Below, in pieces: positions 6,879 to 12,798 of a stretch of DNA of 12,838 bases (positions are counted from its first letter, which is position 1; every line of letters starts with the position of its first letter). The translations under genes and the position numbers were made by a program. Location: positions 1 to 12,838 of the forward strand of contig PEXZ01000006.1 of assembly GCA_002763345.1 (NCBI GenBank). Reading direction: 5' to 3'. The notes under the pieces were generated by a model, which saw only the letters and a program-made list of their open reading frames with translations, searched no databases and was not told where the DNA came from. The DNA comes from Candidatus Micrarchaeota archaeon CG08_land_8_20_14_0_20_59_11 (GTDB lineage Archaea; Micrarchaeota; Micrarchaeia; Norongarragalinales; Norongarragalinaceae).

Positions 6879-7316
6879 TTAGCCGGTGCCCACCTCTTCA
6901 AGTTTTTTCTTAATATAGTAGTAGCGCGCCACGGCGTATGTGCACGCGCCAAAGAGTATTAGGCCGATCCAAAAATATTGTTCAGCCGCGGCAGCCCAAA
7001 ATAGCCCGGTTATCCCAAACCCCAGCGCGACCCCCGCCAAAACCTTACAGAATCGACGGAACCATGCATTTTTTGTAAGTCTTCTCGCTTGAGAAACCGC
7101 AGCTATGACTATCGCAGCGTAAATTGTCGTCGCGCCAGTTATTCCTAAGAAAAACAAGAGTGTTGCGGTTATTAGCGCGGTTGGATATGCGAACAGGCAC
7201 CCTTCGCAAACTCTTCGATTATTGATGATTACTACGTCATTTTCAAAACCCTTCAAGTTTGGATGGTGTGACAATAACAGTTCCGTGAATTCTTTTTCAG
7301 ATAAGGACGCTTTCAT
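6879..7316 (-). CDS. DUF2085-like small membrane protein
   Basis: The product has 145 residues. A cytosolic N-terminus has LLSHHPNLKGF (14-24), then RRVCEGCLFAYPT (34-46), followed by three or four hydrophobic helices. The His-His-Pro plus CxxC-xxxxP layout recalls the DUF2085 membrane family, and the CxxC and HH could bind a metal. This is a resemblance, not a proven match. The gene is visibly richer in A/T than its neighbours and ends 10 nt from the GTPase stop, convergently. A TATA-like box (7337-7344) is centred 25 bp before ATG 7316, so it is probably leaderless. It forms a divergent pair with the frameshifted gene at 7353. Confidence 0.6.
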   Translation of the reverse strand: MKASLSEKEFTELLLSHHPNLKGFENDVVIINNRRVCEGCLFAYPTALITATLLFFLGITGATTIYAAIVIAAVSQARRLTKNAWFRRFCKVLAGVALGFGITGLFWAAAAEQYFWIGLILFGACTYAVARYYYIKKKLEEVGTG

Positions 7317-7323
7317 AACAAGG

Positions 7324-7331
7324 CTTAAAAG
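7324..7331 (+). promoter_or_regulatory. TATA-like box for the frameshifted small membrane gene
   Basis: CTTAAAAG is centred 25-26 bp before ATG 7353. A functional-looking promoter suggests the gene is, or recently was, expressed. Confidence 0.45.
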
Positions 7332-7336
7332 GCTCA

Positions 7337-7344
7337 GATATTAA
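7337..7344 (-). promoter_or_regulatory. TATA-like box for the DUF2085-like gene
   Basis: On the minus strand TTAATATC is centred about 25 bp upstream of ATG 7316. It interleaves with the plus-strand box at 7324-7331, so the two divergent promoters would compete for binding. Confidence 0.45.
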
Positions 7345-7352
7345 CCATTTTC

Positions 7353-7669
7353 ATGGTGGAAACCAAACATTCCGCGGAAGAGATTAAAAAAGAGCATTCG
7401 CGTTCTTTACCGGAAAAGACTATTCAATCGAAACACAATCCGACCAAATAATTGTATTCAAGTCAGAAAAGCGAGAAGTTAATTGGTTAATCGTTTTGGT
7501 TCTGTGCTGTCTGGGCGTAATTCCAGGAATAATATACTATTTCGTCTTTGCCCCCTTCCACAAAGTGACTATTTCTCTGTCTGGAGCCAAAAACGTTGAT
7601 GTCACAGCTTCTGGTAACACGGACAAGGCAAAGGCGGATGCAAGAGAGTTTCTTAGCCACGTAGCATAA
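7353..7669 (+). pseudogene. Frameshifted small membrane protein gene (-1 shift at A6)
   Basis: ATG 7353 opens a frame (MVETKHSAEEIKK...) that stops at 7449-7451. A second frame, shifted -1 and without its own start, encodes a coherent product: FFTGKDYSIETQSDQIIVF, a hydrophobic helix (WLIVLVLCCLGVIPGIIYYFVF), then a beta-like segment and a final helix ending at TAA 7667-7669. Adding one base at the A6 run (7386-7391) fuses them into a continuous protein of 105 residues, in which SAEEIKKRAFAFFTGKDYSIE flows naturally into the second half. That is the pattern of a small archaeal family with an N-terminal domain, a TM hairpin and a short C-terminal domain. It may be a pseudogene, an A7-to-A6 sequencing or assembly error, or a slippage-expressed gene. 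A TATA-like box at 7324-7331 would give a leaderless transcript. Confidence 0.65.
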
Positions 7670-7706
7670 ACTGCCTCTTCTCGGCAGTGCATCGCGGTTA
7701 CTGCCG
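7670..7706 (+). terminator. Alternative hairpins after the frameshifted gene (possible terminator)
   Basis: ACTGCC (7670-7675) can pair with GGCAGT (7683-7688). The same CGGCAGT (7682-7688) can instead pair with ACTGCCG (7700-7706). The stretch lies after the TAA at 7669 and before the TATA-like box at 7712, so it most likely belongs to the 3' end of the small membrane gene's transcript. Confidence 0.3.
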
Positions 7707-7711
7707 ATTCC

Positions 7712-7719
7712 TATTTATT
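7712..7719 (+). promoter_or_regulatory. TATA-like box for the endonuclease IV-like gene
   Basis: TATTTATT is centred 25-26 bp before ATG 7741. This supports that start over longer in-frame starts. Confidence 0.5.
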
Positions 7720-7740
7720 AGGCGAGTAGTTTCTACGCTT

Positions 7741-8562
7741 ATGATGCGCTTCGGCACCGCTGGCATTCCCATACGCTGCAAGTCGGGCGGCTCGCTCGCG
7801 GGAATAAAATGCGTGCGCGAGCTCGGCTTGGACGCGATGGAGTTTGAGTTCGTGCATGGCGTGCGCATGAGCGAGGCGCTGGCGAAGCAGTGCGGGCAGG
7901 AAGCGAAGCGTTTGGACGTTTCACTTTCCGCGCATGCCCCTTATTTCATCAATCTCATTTCCGAAAATCCGTCCATCCGCAACATGAGCAAGCACCACGT
8001 CATGGAAACGTGCCGCGTTCTCGACGCCGCGGGCGGAGGCAGGGCGGTTTTCCACGCGGGTTTTTACGGAAAAATGCAGCATCAGGCGGCGTTCGAGGAA
8101 ATGCTGGAGATGCTTGGCGATTTGCACGAAAAGGTGAAGAATGCGCGGCTTTCGGTTGTCTTGGCGCCGGAACTTTCCGGAAAAAGGACGCAGTGGGGCT
8201 CCCTTTCCGAGCTGTGCGATGCTGCGAAGCAAATCCGGGGCATAAATCCGTGCATCGATTTCGCGCACATGTTCGCGCGCGGCGATTTGAAGAAGGACGA
8301 CAATGAGCACTACGGAAAGGCGCTGGACGATTTGGAAAAGGCGCTCGGCAGGCAGGCGCTGCAATCGCTGCACATCCATTTTTCGGGCATAGAATTTTCC
8401 GAGAAAGGAGAGCGAAGGCACATTCCCGTAGGAACGCCCGCGTTCGCGCCCCTGGCGAATGCACTGAAGGAGCTCAGGTGCTCGGGCACGATAATCTGCG
8501 AGTCGCCGCTCATCGAAGAGGACGCGCTGAAGATGCAGAAGGCGTACTCCGGCGCGCCTTAA
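7741..8562 (+). CDS. Endonuclease IV-like (AP endonuclease family 2) TIM barrel protein
   Basis: The product has 273 residues with the xylose isomerase-like TIM barrel of endonuclease IV, which cuts at abasic sites in base excision repair. The expected metal-ligand positions are visible in order: His in SAHAPYF, His in AVFHAG, Glu in LAPELSG, Asp and His in CIDFAH, His in HIHFSG, and Glu in ICESPL. The Asp-x-His pair of E. coli Nfo (D229/H231) reads R-R-H here (ERRHIPVG), so one trinuclear zinc ligand appears substituted. It could be a genuine Nfo or a related sugar or repair enzyme. I chose ATG 7741 (an adjacent ATG lies at 7744) because a TATA-like box (7712-7719) is centred 26 bp upstream. 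An upstream start at 7687 would overlap that box. Confidence 0.75.
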   Translation: MMRFGTAGIPIRCKSGGSLAGIKCVRELGLDAMEFEFVHGVRMSEALAKQCGQEAKRLDVSLSAHAPYFINLISENPSIRNMSKHHVMETCRVLDAAGGGRAVFHAGFYGKMQHQAAFEEMLEMLGDLHEKVKNARLSVVLAPELSGKRTQWGSLSELCDAAKQIRGINPCIDFAHMFARGDLKKDDNEHYGKALDDLEKALGRQALQSLHIHFSGIEFSEKGERRHIPVGTPAFAPLANALKELRCSGTIICESPLIEEDALKMQKAYSGAP

Positions 8563-8616
8563 TTACTGCCGCCGTCTTTCCGCCCTTGTGGAATTTCAGC
8601 GCAGCGTTCCGTTCGC

Positions 8617-8850
8617 TCACAGCTTCAGCACTCTTTTGATTTCCCTGACGTCGAACCCCTTTATGATTTCGCCGTCTATCTCTATCACGGGAACGCCCGT
8701 CTGTCCGCTCTTGTGAATCATCTCCTCAGCAGCAGCCGCGTCCTGCGAAACGTCGACGTCCTCGTATTCGACGCCGTTCTTCTTCAGGAAATCCTTCGCC
8801 ATGACGCAGTACGGGCACGCCGGCGTCGAGTATACCTTTACCTTCGCCAT
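8617..8850 (-). CDS. Glutaredoxin-like / NrdH-type small thiol-redox protein
   Basis: The product has 77 residues with a thioredoxin fold. VKVYSTPACPYC gives a CPYC active site (C12, C15), followed by a helix (VMAKDFLKKNGVEY) and the cis-proline loop TGVPVIEIDG, with IIKGFD completing the fold. CPYC with this length is typical of glutaredoxin/NrdH-like proteins that reduce disulphides, such as that of ribonucleotide reductase. The physiological electron donor is not evident here. ATG 8850 follows a strong GGGGGTGGA Shine-Dalgarno sequence on the minus strand (about 8854-8862), so this transcript has a leader. It is divergent from the membrane-anchored thioredoxin-fold gene, across an 80-bp region with a perfect palindrome. 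Confidence 0.88.
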   Translation of the reverse strand: MAKVKVYSTPACPYCVMAKDFLKKNGVEYEDVDVSQDAAAAEEMIHKSGQTGVPVIEIDGEIIKGFDVREIKRVLKL

Positions 8851-8862
8851 GAATCCACCCCC

Positions 8863-8876
8863 TTGTTTTAAAACAA
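8863..8876. promoter_or_regulatory. Perfect 14-bp palindrome between divergent redox genes (candidate operator)
   Basis: TTGTTTT/AAAACAA is a perfect palindrome in the 80-bp region between the glutaredoxin-like and DsbA-like genes. It lies next to an A-rich stretch (8881-8889) that could act as the TATA element for either direction. A second small inverted repeat (AAGGG-TTT-CCCTT, 8888-8900) follows. The position fits an operator for a shared redox or other regulator, but no regulator is encoded in the window. Confidence 0.4.
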
Positions 8877-8929
8877 ACGGTTAAAAAAAGGGTTTCCCTT
8901 AAGCACTAGCCAGTTTTGGGGGTTTTATT

Positions 8930-9976
8930 ATGGACGAACATCATGAGCACCACGCAGAAAAGCAGTCGCCGCTGGGCATTCCGCTGCCCGTCCTTCTCAC
9001 GGTGGTGGCGCTTCTCTGCCTCGTCATCGGGTTTTTCGCGTCTTCGCTGATGCGGCCGCCGACGCAGCCTTCCGGCGGCGCGACGCCGACGCCTTCGATT
9101 GACGCGCTGCAACTGCAGTCGAAGGTCGCCACGTATCTCACCGACATGCTCGCATCCCAAGGGGCGCAGGGCGTCGTCGTGCAGGGCACCTCGACCTCCG
9201 TGGAGAACGGCATGTACGCCGTGAACGTGAGCATCATCCAGGACGGGCAGGTGGTACAGAAGGCGACGACGTACGTCTCGCTCGACGGGAAGAACCTGTT
9301 CATCGGGCAGATACTCGATTTGACGACGCCGTTCCCGAAGCCCACGCCAGTGCCGACAGTGGCGATACCGAAGACGGCCAAGCCCGAGGCGCAGATGTTC
9401 GTGATGAGCTTCTGCCCGTATGGGCAGCAGGCCGAGGTGGGAGTAGGGCCGGCGCAGGAAGCGCTCGGCGATTCCATAACGGTGGAGCCGCACTTCGTGA
9501 TTTACGGCAAGGATTACTACGCTGGCGCCGAGGAGCAGTACTGCATCGCGAACACGTCGCTGTGCTCGCTGCACGGCGTGAATGAGGCGAACGAGGACGG
9601 AAGGCAGGCGTGCATCTGGAAATACCAGCAGCCGAAGTGGTGGAAATACGTCGCCTACGTCAACGAGAACTGCACCGTTGACGACATCGAGACGTGCTGG
9701 AAAACCGCCGCGAATGCGACGGGCGTTAACGCAACGGCAGTCGAACAGTGCTTCGCCGAGGAGGGCGTCGCGCTGCTCGAGGCGGATGCGGCGCTCAACG
9801 GGGAGATGGAAGTGACCGGTTCGCCGACGCTGTTCATAAACGGCGTCATCTACTCAGGGGGCAGGGCTGCCGAGGACTTCAAGGACGCGTTCTGTTCGGC
9901 GTTCACGAAACAGCCGGCGGCGTGCAATATGACGCTTTCGGAGGCGCAGGAAGCCGCGTCCGGCAGTTGCGGTTGA
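8930..9976 (+). CDS. Membrane-anchored thioredoxin/DsbA-fold protein
   Basis: The product has 348 residues. A His/Glu-rich N-terminus (DEHHEHH) precedes a TM helix (about 18-40), a Pro/Thr-rich linker, a small alpha/beta domain (about 57-130), a second Pro-rich linker and a thioredoxin-fold domain from about 150. The active site is SFCPYGQQAE (C162), so it has a CPYG rather than a CxxC motif. The cis-proline loop reads VTGSPTLFING. Many more cysteines (C200, C207, C223 and others near the end) may form structural or resolving disulphides. The enzyme probably faces outside the cell and handles disulphides of exported proteins, perhaps including the Cys-containing pilin-like proteins (inference). 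It is divergent from the glutaredoxin-like gene. The sugar kinase follows directly. Confidence 0.8.
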   Translation: MDEHHEHHAEKQSPLGIPLPVLLTVVALLCLVIGFFASSLMRPPTQPSGGATPTPSIDALQLQSKVATYLTDMLASQGAQGVVVQGTSTSVENGMYAVNVSIIQDGQVVQKATTYVSLDGKNLFIGQILDLTTPFPKPTPVPTVAIPKTAKPEAQMFVMSFCPYGQQAEVGVGPAQEALGDSITVEPHFVIYGKDYYAGAEEQYCIANTSLCSLHGVNEANEDGRQACIWKYQQPKWWKYVAYVNENCTVDDIETCWKTAANATGVNATAVEQCFAEEGVALLEADAALNGEMEVTGSPTLFINGVIYSGGRAAEDFKDAFCSAFTKQPAACNMTLSEAQEAASGSCG

Positions 9977-9977
9977 C

Positions 9978-9983
9978 GGAGGT
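9978..9983 (+). promoter_or_regulatory. Shine-Dalgarno sequence for the ACG-started sugar kinase
   Basis: GGAGGT lies immediately after the stop of the preceding gene and 7 nt before ACG 9991. It decides the start because no ATG, GTG or TTG in any useful frame sits at the right distance. Confidence 0.6.
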
Positions 9984-9990
9984 TGTCTGA

Positions 9991-11334
9991 ACGCAGGACT
10001 ACGCGGGCGAGTGGCAAAAACGGTTCTCCCTTTCCAGAATAGGGAGACTCGCGCCCGCGCTGTGCGCTTTCAACGCCAACATCGACTATGTCGTGCACAT
10101 GAAGGCGCCGCGCGTTGCGGGCACCGTAAACCCGCGCTCCCCCTCCACGTTGTACGATGAGCAGGACTTCTGGGACGCGCTCGCGCAGTGTTTTTCCGCA
10201 GGGAAATCGATGCACGTCGCGTGCGCGCCCTCCCTCTCGGAGTGGCTTTCGAAGAACTTCAAGCCCGACGAGAAGCGCGCTGGCGGGCAGGCGGCGATAA
10301 TGGCGAATCAGCTCGCGGCGCTCGGCGGGCGCGCCGTCTTTTCGCCCGCAATACTTTCGCCGCTTCAGGCGCAGCTTTTAAACGCAGGCGTGCGCGTCCC
10401 CGTCGCGGAGAAGGGGAAACTCCGGTTCGCGTCTCCTTCGGAAGCAGCCAGGCTGCAGGACGTCACGAAAATAAACTGGGTTTTCGAATTCAAGGCAGGC
10501 GGGGTTCTGCGCCACAAAGGCGGTGAACTCAGGGCGCCGCGCTCGAACAGGCTGATAGCCGCTTCGGTTGTCCCAAGCGAGGCGCCGGTTTTCTTGAAGG
10601 AACTGGAACCGTTTCTTCCTGAAATCGGCGAGGAGGTATCCTGCGGCTTGCTTGCCGGCTACCACTACATTTCGGACGCGGGAATAGCAAAGAGGTGTTC
10701 GTCGCAGCTTTCGGCGTTGCGGCGGAAGAAGAAGATACTGCTTCATGTCGAATACGTTCCGTTCGAGCACAAGAGCGCCGAAGTGCCCGTGTTGCGCGAA
10801 ATCACCAGGGAAGCCAAGAGCCTCGGCGCGAACGAGGCGGAAACCGTCGAGATTCTGCGTTCGCTCGGTTTCGGGCCAATAGCAGACAGGCTGAAGATTC
10901 GCGAGAGCGCGTTCGTCTTGTACGACGCGGCGAAGCACGTGTTCGAGCGCCTCGGGCTCGAGCGCTTCCACGTGCACAACCTCGGCTACAACCTCGTTCT
11001 TCTGAAAAAGTCCGCGAATCCCGAGAAGACGCGCGACGGATGCGTGCTCGCCTCGCTCGTCGCGTCGGCGAAGGCGTCGTCGGGTAAGAGCGTGGTGTCG
11101 CAGGAGGACGTCTCCGCGCTCGTGCTTTCGAAGGGGCTGATGGACGCGCACGCCTTTGCCGCGGAAGTCGCGGACCTGTATCACGCCGACGAGAAGGCGC
11201 TGCTTTACGACGGGATAGCGGACATGGGCAAGCACTACCTAGTTTTCGTGCCCGCGCCGGTTGTCGAGTCGAAGACCACCGTGGGGCTCGGCGACGTCGT
11301 TTCGTCGGTTGCGCTCGCGAAGGAAACGATTTAA
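9991..11334 (+). CDS. ADP-dependent sugar kinase (phosphofructokinase/glucokinase family), probable ACG start
   Basis: This is an archaeal ADP-dependent kinase of the ribokinase fold, which uses ADP to phosphorylate fructose-6-phosphate or glucose in the modified glycolysis. Landmarks are AFNANID (conserved first strand, just before ATG 10093), GGQAAIMANQLAALGG, APRSNRL, LLAGYHYI, LHVEYVPF and the C-terminal catalytic loop TVGLGDVVSS with its Asp base. I cannot decide between phosphofructokinase and glucokinase by eye. The conserved first strand lies upstream of every in-frame ATG, GTG or TTG except a GTG too late in the strand, and an in-frame stop lies at 9988-9990. GGAGGT (9978-9983) stands 7 nt before ACG 9991, which would give 447 residues, the usual family length. 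A start at ATG 10093 would give 413 residues and an incomplete fold. Confidence 0.85.
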   Translation, partial: TQDYAGEWQKRFSLSRIGRLAPALCAFNANIDYVVHMKAPRVAGTVNPRSPSTLYDEQDFWDALAQCFSAGKSMHVACAPSLSEWLSKNFKPDEKRAGGQAAIMANQLAALGGRAVFSPAILSPLQAQLLNAGVRVPVAEKGKLRFASPSEAARLQDVTKINWVFEFKAGGVLRHKGGELRAPRSNRLIAASVVPSEAPVFLKELEPFLPEIGEEVSCGLLAGYHYISDAGIAKRCSSQLSALRRKKKILLHVEYVPFEHKSAEVPVLREITREAKSLGANEAETVEILRSLGFGPIADRLKIRESAFVLYDAAKHVFERLGLERFHVHNLGYNLVLLKKSANPEKTRDGCVLASLVASAKASSGKSVVSQEDVSALVLSKGLMDAHAFAAEVADLYHADEKALLYDGIADMGKHYLVFVPAPVVESKTTVGLGDVVSSVALAKETI

Positions 11335-11336
11335 AC
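11329..11336 (+). promoter_or_regulatory. TATA-like box for cysS
   Basis: ATTTAAAC overlaps the kinase stop codon and is centred 26-27 bp before the GTG start at 11359, which has no Shine-Dalgarno sequence. This suggests an internal leaderless promoter for cysS. Confidence 0.5.
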
Positions 11337-11358
11337 GCGTTCGCCGCCTAAACGCTTC

Positions 11359-12798
11359 GTGGCACTGCAGTTCTACAACACCCTGTCGCGGCGCAAGGAG
11401 GAGTTCGAGCCGCTGCACGGCAAGAAAGTCTGCATGTATTCGTGCGGCCCCACCGTTTACAATTTCGCCCACATCGGCAACCTGCGCTCGTACGTTTTCG
11501 TCGACGTGCTGAAGCGCTACTTGGAATGGAAGGGCTACGCTGTGACGCACGTGATGAACATAACCGACGTCGACGACAAAACCATTAACGGCGCGAAGGC
11601 GGAGGGCGTGCCCCTGCGTGCGTTCACGGAACGCTACGAGAAGGCGTTCTTCGACGACTTGTCCGCCCTCAACATCAAGCCAGCCACGAAATATCCGCGC
11701 GCAACCGAGCACGTCGGCGACATGATAAAAATGATTCAGAAACTGCTCGATGCGGGCGTCGCCTACAAGAAAGACGACGGAATTTACTACCGCATAGCCG
11801 CCTTCAAAAAATACGGCGCGCTTTCGCACCTCGACCGCGCCTCGCTGAAGAGCGGGGCGAGCGGCGTACGGGCGGACGAGTACGCGAAGGACGCCGCGTC
11901 GGATTTCGCCCTATGGAAGGCGTGGGACGACGCCGACGGCGACGTTTATTGGGACGCGCCTTTCGGGCGCGGGCGGCCCGGCTGGCACATCGAGTGCAGC
12001 GCCATGAGTTCGAAATACCTCGGCGATTCCTTCGACATCCATACTGGCGGCGTCGACTTGGTGTTTCCGCACCATGAAAACGAAATCGCGCAGTCTGAGG
12101 CGGCGACGGGAAAACCATTCGTGAAATACTGGCTGCACTGCGAGCACCTGATGGTGGACGGCAGGAAGATGGCGAAATCGCTCGGGAATTTCTACACGTT
12201 GCGGGACATCGAGGCGCGCGGCGGCGACGCGACCGCGCTGCGCTACCTTCTGATTTCGACGCATTACCGGAGCCAGCTGAATTTCACGTTCGACGCGCTC
12301 ATACAGGCGAAGAACACCGTCGATTCGCTCAACGATTTCGCGGAGAGGCTGCGCGAGGCGAAAGGGCGTCCTGCTGGACGCATCCCGCGGGATGCGTCAT
12401 ACAAGAGCGATTCCGAGCGCATGAAGGATTTGACGGCGCATGCGCGCAGGAAGTTCGAGGAGTACATGGACGACGATTTGAACGTCGCCTACGCGCTAAC
12501 CGTCGTATTCGACTTTGTCCGCGAGGCGAACAAGCTCCTTTCCTCCGGCGAGATGGACGCGGCGTCGGCGAAGGAGGCGCTCGCGTTCATGGAGGATGCG
12601 GACCGCGTGCTCGGCGTCCTGAAAAGGAAAAAGAAGCGCGAAATCCCGGCAGAGGCGCGCGAACTCGTGGATGCCCGCGAAGCCGCCCGCAGGAAGGGCG
12701 ACTACGTGGAGGCGGACCGCATCCGCGCGCTGCTGCGCGGGAAGGGTATAGTCATCGAGGACTCGAAGGAGGGCGTCCGCGTCAAATGGCTCGATTAG
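11359..12798 (+). CDS. cysS: Cysteinyl-tRNA synthetase
   Basis: This class I synthetase charges tRNA-Cys. At 479 residues it has the usual length. C29 in YSCGPTVYNFAHIGN starts the zinc-binding set and contains the HIGH equivalent (HIGN, 38-41). WHIECSAMSSKYLG supplies another Cys, and HTGGVDLVFPHHENEIAQSEA supplies the His ligands and conserved core. The KMSKS loop reads KMAKS (270-274), a mild substitution. The anticodon-binding helices follow, with MDDDLNVAYAL typical of the family. An insertion-like segment at residues 338-349 contains a 22-bp DNA palindrome (separate entry). The start is GTG 11359, with a TATA-like box centred 26 bp upstream that overlaps the kinase stop, so it probably has its own leaderless promoter. 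The next gene overlaps its 3' end. Confidence 0.95.
   Translation: MALQFYNTLSRRKEEFEPLHGKKVCMYSCGPTVYNFAHIGNLRSYVFVDVLKRYLEWKGYAVTHVMNITDVDDKTINGAKAEGVPLRAFTERYEKAFFDDLSALNIKPATKYPRATEHVGDMIKMIQKLLDAGVAYKKDDGIYYRIAAFKKYGALSHLDRASLKSGASGVRADEYAKDAASDFALWKAWDDADGDVYWDAPFGRGRPGWHIECSAMSSKYLGDSFDIHTGGVDLVFPHHENEIAQSEAATGKPFVKYWLHCEHLMVDGRKMAKSLGNFYTLRDIEARGGDATALRYLLISTHYRSQLNFTFDALIQAKNTVDSLNDFAERLREAKGRPAGRIPRDASYKSDSERMKDLTAHARRKFEEYMDDDLNVAYALTVVFDFVREANKLLSSGEMDAASAKEALAFMEDADRVLGVLKRKKKREIPAEARELVDAREAARRKGDYVEADRIRALLRGKGIVIEDSKEGVRVKWLD
12370..12405 (+). repeat. Palindromic element, copy A (inside cysS)
   Basis: A 36-nt unit whose core (12377-12398) is a perfect 22-bp palindrome with arms gacgcatcccg and cgggatgcgtc. 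It matches the element at 2693-2728 on the minus strand at 30 of 36 positions. It lies in frame within cysS and encodes PAGRIPRDASYK in the variable linker between the catalytic core and the tRNA-binding helices. Confidence 0.75.

Noticed and set aside
7687..7740. Longer start for the endonuclease IV-like gene
   Set aside because: The added residues are atypical of the family, and the region contains the TATA-like box for ATG 7741.
9973..9990. TTG start at 9973 for the sugar kinase
   Set aside because: That frame meets TGA at 9988-9990 after five codons, so it would require stop readthrough.
12429..12444. Third palindromic element around the GCGCATGCGC in cysS
   Set aside because: It shares only a short self-complementary core with the two true copies and lacks the cctgctgg flank.
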